This document shows positions 12,110 to 14,733 of a stretch of 14,733 nucleotides of DNA, in pieces. The number at the start of each line of letters is the position of its first letter. The stretch's first letter is position 1. The position numbers were made by a program, and so were the translations under genes. The stretch lies in the NCBI GenBank assembly GCA_001772985.1, contig MEVN01000039.1, positions 16,118 to 30,850 on the forward strand, written 5' to 3'. The notes below the pieces were generated by a model. The model did no database searches. It worked only from the letters and a program-made list of their open reading frames with translations, and had not been told where the DNA came from. The stretch is from a candidate division WWE3 bacterium RIFCSPLOWO2_12_FULL_36_10. GTDB lineage: Bacteria > Patescibacteriota > WWE3 > UBA101185 > UBA10185.

Positions 12110-12564
12110 TGAACATTTCCACCGGCCTTTTCTATCATTTTCGTAGCGGTCGCAGAAAACATAAAGCCTTTAAAGGTGAGTTTCTTTGTAAACTTATCGC
12201 TTGAGAGTATTTTAAATCCGTCTCTTGCAACTTCTTTAACTTTATTAAAAGAAAGTTTTTTACCTGAAATAACATCTTTTGGTGTCACTTCACTTCCATC
12301 TTTAAAAGTATTAAAAAATGATAGTGGAATTGCAAAAATTCTTTTCGAGTTCTTATTTTTAAAGCCACCCATTTGCGGAAGTTTTTTATATAAAGGAACT
12401 TGGCCTCCTTCAAATCCTCTTGGAATACTTTTTCCGGTTCTCGACTTTTGTCCTTTTTGTCCCCGTCCAACTGTGTGCCCGCCAACCCCACTACCTATAC
12501 CCCTACCAATTCGTTTGGCCGGTTTTTTATTTCCTTTTAATCTTGTTAGTGTATGTAGTTCCAT
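12106..12564 (-). CDS. rplO: Large subunit ribosomal protein uL15
   Basis: uL15 binds 23S rRNA in the 50S core. The 152-residue protein has the Gly/Arg-rich N-terminal extension (KRIGRGIGSGVGGHTVGRGQKGQKSR), then GFEGGQVPLYKKLPQMGGFKNKN, and a C-terminal globular part ending FKGFMFSATATKMIEKAGG. The start ATG directly follows the rpsE stop with no base between; most bacteria have rpmD here. The stop overlaps secY as ATGA. No separate ribosome binding site beyond the rpsE 3' end is evident, so it is probably coupled to rpsE. Confidence 0.97.
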   Translation of the reverse strand: MELHTLTRLKGNKKPAKRIGRGIGSGVGGHTVGRGQKGQKSRTGKSIPRGFEGGQVPLYKKLPQMGGFKNKNSKRIFAIPLSFFNTFKDGSEVTPKDVISGKKLSFNKVKEVARDGFKILSSDKFTKKLTFKGFMFSATATKMIEKAGGNVQ

Positions 12565-13017
12565 TTATTCCTTTACCTCTTTTCTAAACTTAGAAAGGGC
12601 TTCAATTGCACCTTTTACACTTGTACCTTTATTTGTTGATCCGAGCATTTTTGCAGAAATATCCTTAATACCGGCTAATTCCATAACCTGTCTTATTGCC
12701 CCTCCCGCTATAACACCGGAACCTTCGGGAGCCGGTTTCATTTTAATAATCGAAGCACCGTATTTTGAAACTAGTTCGTATGGAATTGTGCCATTATGAA
12801 CCACAACTTCAACCATAGCTTTTTTAGCGGAGGATACAGCTTTTTGAACAGCAGTTGGAACATCTCCGGCCTTGCCAAATCCAAATCCAACTCTGCCATT
12901 TCTATTCCCAATAACAACGAGCGCGGTAAAACTCATTTTACTCCCGCCCTTGGTCTTTTTTGAAACTCTTTTAATCTGTATTACTCTTTCTTCAAATTCT
13001 TTATCAACAACTTTCAT
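12565..13017 (-). CDS. rpsE: Small subunit ribosomal protein uS5
   Basis: uS5 acts in decoding fidelity and mRNA unwinding at the 30S entry channel. The 150-residue protein has the N-terminal double-stranded RNA-binding-like domain (EERVIQIKRVSKKTKGGSKMSFTALVVIGNRNGRVGFGFGKA) and the C-terminal domain with APEGSGVIAGGAIRQVMELAGI and LGSTNKGTSVKGAIEAL. AAGGAAAAT before the ATG is a good ribosome binding site. It follows rplR by 7 bases and abuts rplO. Confidence 0.97.
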   Translation of the reverse strand: MKVVDKEFEERVIQIKRVSKKTKGGSKMSFTALVVIGNRNGRVGFGFGKAGDVPTAVQKAVSSAKKAMVEVVVHNGTIPYELVSKYGASIIKMKPAPEGSGVIAGGAIRQVMELAGIKDISAKMLGSTNKGTSVKGAIEALSKFRKEVKE

Positions 13018-13024
13018 ATTTTCC

Positions 13025-13381
13025 TTAAAATACTAACTTTAAACTTCTTGCACCATCCGCAAAACTTTTTACCCTTCCGTGATACTTGTACCATCTTTTA
13101 TCAAAAACTACATTAGTAATCTTGGCCACCTTAGCTCGTTTAGCAAGCAGTTTCCCAAGTTCAAAGGCAGCTTGGGTTTTATTTTTCCCAATATGCACCT
13201 CACGAACTTTATCTGATACATCAACTAATGTCTTGGCGGTTTTGTCGTCAACAAGCTGACCATAAGTATACTTATTCGATCTAAACACACACAACCTTGG
13301 GCGCTCTTTAGTCCCGAAAATTTTTCCTCTTACCCGTAATATTCTTCTTAATTTATTGGATCTTAATCTAATTTTTTTCAT
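13025..13381 (-). CDS. rplR: Large subunit ribosomal protein uL18
   Basis: uL18 binds 5S rRNA and joins it to the 50S subunit with uL5. The 118-residue protein has the basic N-terminus MKKIRLRSNKLRRILRVRGKIFGTKERPRLCVFRSNKYTYGQLVDD, the LAKRAKVAKITNVVFDKRWYKYHGRVKSFADGARS ending and a final LKLVF, all typical. Its start overlaps the rplF stop as ATGA, so translation is probably coupled. Standard order rplF-rplR-rpsE. Confidence 0.97.
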   Translation of the reverse strand: MKKIRLRSNKLRRILRVRGKIFGTKERPRLCVFRSNKYTYGQLVDDKTAKTLVDVSDKVREVHIGKNKTQAAFELGKLLAKRAKVAKITNVVFDKRWYKYHGRVKSFADGARSLKLVF

Positions 13382-13923
13382 TGCGTTTTACCTGCCTTTC
13401 CCGGTTTTCTTCTAACTACTTCGCCAACATAACGTATACCTTTTCCTTTGTAAGGTTCTGGTTTTCTATACTGTCTAATTTTTTCAGCTACTTGTCCAAC
13501 CAAATGTTTATCCACTCCCTGTATTAAAATCTTTGTGTTTTCTTCAACTCCTATTTTTATTCCGGCAGGAGATATAAATTCTATCGGGTGAGAAAAACCT
13601 AATGATAAAGTTACACCTGTAGCACTTTCTTTTGCTCTATAACCAACTCCTATCATTTCAAGCCTCTTTTCAAACCCACTAAGCACCCCCGTAATCATAT
13701 TCGCAATCAGTGCCCGTGTCATTCCTGCATATGCACCTGATTCCTTTGTCCCAACCTCAACTTCAACTATTCTAAGTTCAGTACCCAATATTTCTATTCT
13801 TACTTCAGGGCGCAATTTAAGTGACAAATCTCCCTTAGGTCCGTGCACAAAAATTTCGCCCTCTTTTAACTCGGCTTTGACATTTTCCGGTATTAAAATT
13901 AATTTTTTTCCTATTCTTGACAT
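13378..13923 (-). CDS. rplF: Large subunit ribosomal protein uL6
   Basis: uL6 lies at the base of the L7/L12 stalk near the GTPase centre. With ATG at 13923 the product is 181 residues and starts MSRIGKKLILIPENVKAEL, the usual uL6 opening. The longer open frame upstream lies over rpsH in another frame and is not protein-like for this family, so it is excluded. Conserved parts include VHGPKGDLSL, MTRALIANMITGVLSGFEKRLEMIGVGYRA, and the C-terminal QYRKPEPYKGKGIRYVGEVVRRKPGKAGK. It begins 4 bases after the rpsH stop with the junction TAA-AGAT-ATG and has no strong Shine-Dalgarno. Confidence 0.97.
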   Translation of the reverse strand: MSRIGKKLILIPENVKAELKEGEIFVHGPKGDLSLKLRPEVRIEILGTELRIVEVEVGTKESGAYAGMTRALIANMITGVLSGFEKRLEMIGVGYRAKESATGVTLSLGFSHPIEFISPAGIKIGVEENTKILIQGVDKHLVGQVAEKIRQYRKPEPYKGKGIRYVGEVVRRKPGKAGKTQ

Positions 13924-13927
13924 ATCT

Positions 13928-14326
13928 TTACCAAACAATACAAATAACCTCTCCACCAAGTTTTCTTTTTTTGGCTTCATCCGAAGATAAAATACCTCTT
14001 GAGGTAGAAACAACCGATATCCCAAAGCCTCCTGCAATTTTCCTAAAACTTGCTGAACTTTTGTAAATCCTTCGTCCCGGTTTTGATATTCTTTTAACGT
14101 CTGTTATTCTTGAAACACCGTTATCATAAACTATATCCAACCTGAGTCTTTTAAAAGAGTCTCCTTTTTCTTTAAATACTTTTACGTTTTCAAGAAATTT
14201 CTTCTTTTTTAAGATCTCTGCAATCTGCTCACAAACGTTTGAATGTGGTATCTCAACAAAAGGGTTACCTGTCATTGAGGCGTTTTTTATGGAACTTAAC
14301 ATGTTTGAAATTCTATCTACACTCAT
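13928..14326 (-). CDS. rpsH: Small subunit ribosomal protein uS8
   Basis: uS8 is a primary binder of 16S rRNA helix 21 and, in E. coli, represses the spc operon. The ATG at 14326 gives 132 residues that start MSVDRISNMLSSIKNASMTG, matching the D-P-I-A-D-M-L-T-R-I-R-N-A family opening; an upstream ATG at 14365 would overlap rpsN by 35 bp and adds unrelated residues. The C-terminal KRISKPGRRIY and GGFGISVVSTSRGILSSDEAKKRKLGGEVICIVW are diagnostic. It lies 4 bases after the rpsN stop, junction TAA-AAAT-ATG. Confidence 0.97.
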   Translation of the reverse strand: MSVDRISNMLSSIKNASMTGNPFVEIPHSNVCEQIAEILKKKKFLENVKVFKEKGDSFKRLRLDIVYDNGVSRITDVKRISKPGRRIYKSSASFRKIAGGFGISVVSTSRGILSSDEAKKRKLGGEVICIVW

Positions 14327-14330
14327 ATTT

Positions 14331-14516
14331 TTACCAACTGGATTTCTTAATCCCCGGAAGCTCACCTTTATGTGCCAGCTCCCTAAAACAAATTCTACAA
14401 ATCTTAAATCTACCCATATAACCTCTGGGTCTTTTGCAAATACTACACCTGTTATATTCTCTAACTGTGTATTTTTTCGGTCTTTTATGTTTTGCTATCA
14501 AGCTTTTTTTTGCCAT
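14331..14516 (-). CDS. rpsN: Small subunit ribosomal protein uS14, type Z (zinc-binding)
   Basis: uS14 is part of the 30S head. The ATG at 14516 gives 61 residues starting MAKKSLIAKHKRPKKY, the standard length of the short zinc form; the upstream frame to 14555 overlaps the rplE end and is excluded. Cys24-x2-Cys27 and Cys40-x2-Cys43 form the zinc site, and it ends ELPGIKKSSW as expected. It begins 4 bases after the rplE stop (TAA-GAAT-ATG). No strong Shine-Dalgarno. Confidence 0.97.
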   Translation of the reverse strand: MAKKSLIAKHKRPKKYTVREYNRCSICKRPRGYMGRFKICRICFRELAHKGELPGIKKSSW

Positions 14517-14520
14517 ATTC

Positions 14521-14733
14521 TTATCTTGACTTTGCAACCTTTTGAAAAGGTACATTTAATGCATCAAATAATTTTTCACTATCCTCTTTATTACCTGAAT
14601 TCGTAACAATACTAATTTCAAAACCTCTAATATTCTTCACATTGTTCTGATCTACCTCAGGAAATAGAGTATGCTCGCTTATACCAATATTCAAATTTCC
14701 GCCATGGTCAATTGACTTTCTATCTAATCCAGA
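14521..14733 (-). CDS. rplE: Large subunit ribosomal protein uL5 (C-terminal part, cut by window edge)
   Basis: uL5 binds 5S rRNA and contacts uS13 across the subunit interface. Only the last 70 codons are inside the window. The visible part, with ISEHTLFPEVDQNNVKNIRGFEISIVTN and FDALNVPFQKV, matches the F/I-x-E-x-x-x-FPEI...KIRGMDITIVT...LGMPF ending of the family. A full C-terminus is present, ending KSR. The neighbour order rplE-rpsN-rpsH is standard for the spc operon, so the upstream genes rplX and rplN are expected just outside the window. Confidence 0.95.
   Translation of the reverse strand, partial: SGLDRKSIDHGGNLNIGISEHTLFPEVDQNNVKNIRGFEISIVTNSGNKEDSEKLFDALNVPFQKVAKSR

Noticed and set aside
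12176..12799. Long plus-strand open frame (207 codons) opposite rplO and rpsE
   Set aside because: It lies antisense to two certain ribosomal protein genes, spans their junction, and has a Pro/Leu-rich product with no recognisable motif; it is a frame shadow.
13378..14037. Longer rplF start at 14037
   Set aside because: The extra 38 residues come from a shadow frame over rpsH; MSRIGKK at 13923 is the family start.

Overview
The window looks like part of the genome of a low-GC bacterium of the Candidate Phyla Radiation (Patescibacteria), most likely in or near Microgenomates/Katanobacteria. The main clues are: a compact S10-spc-alpha-type ribosomal protein cluster in which rpsE runs into rplO with no base between them, so rpmD (uL30) is absent; very tight gene packing with many 4-8 bp overlaps; short, often Shine-Dalgarno-poor starts; and a Clp-family ATPase fused to a membrane segment. 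The phylum call is inference from gene content, not phylogeny. TGA is used as a normal stop in several genes and a release factor 2 gene is present, so the UGA=Gly code of Gracilibacteria/SR1 is not in use.

Right part (about 5150-14733, all minus strand, read from high to low coordinates): rplE (cut by the window edge), rpsN, rpsH, rplF, rplR, rpsE, rplO, secY, a YbaB-like gene, adk, map, then a strong internal promoter, infA, rpmJ (38 aa), rpsM, rpsK, rpsD, rpoA, rplQ, rplM, rpsI. These make the small and large ribosomal subunits, the initiation factor, the RNA polymerase alpha subunit, the Sec channel, methionine removal and adenylate balance.

Middle (about 4800-5165): a small XRE-type repressor gene on the plus strand, divergent from radC. 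The 56 bp between them carries a perfect inverted repeat of two ATTGCAAT boxes. Each box can be read as the -35 element of one of two crossing, nearly leaderless promoters. The repressor gene overlaps the end of rpsI tail to tail by 19 bp.

Left part (1-4811, minus strand): radC, a TasA/camelysin-like secreted protein with an EF-hand-type calcium loop, a SipW-type (Ser-His) signal peptidase that probably processes it, then, after a hairpin and behind its own possible promoter, a membrane-anchored double-AAA+ Clp ATPase. The ATPase lacks both pore-loop tyrosines, the middle coiled-coil domain and the ClpP-docking loop. Its stop codon overlaps the start of prfB (release factor 2), which lacks the usual frameshift site and runs off the left edge.

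The most unusual items are the Clp-like membrane ATPase, the TasA-SipW pair with tandem stem-loops between its genes, and the palindromic radC/xre control region. No RNA genes, insertion sequences, CRISPR arrays or phage genes were seen.
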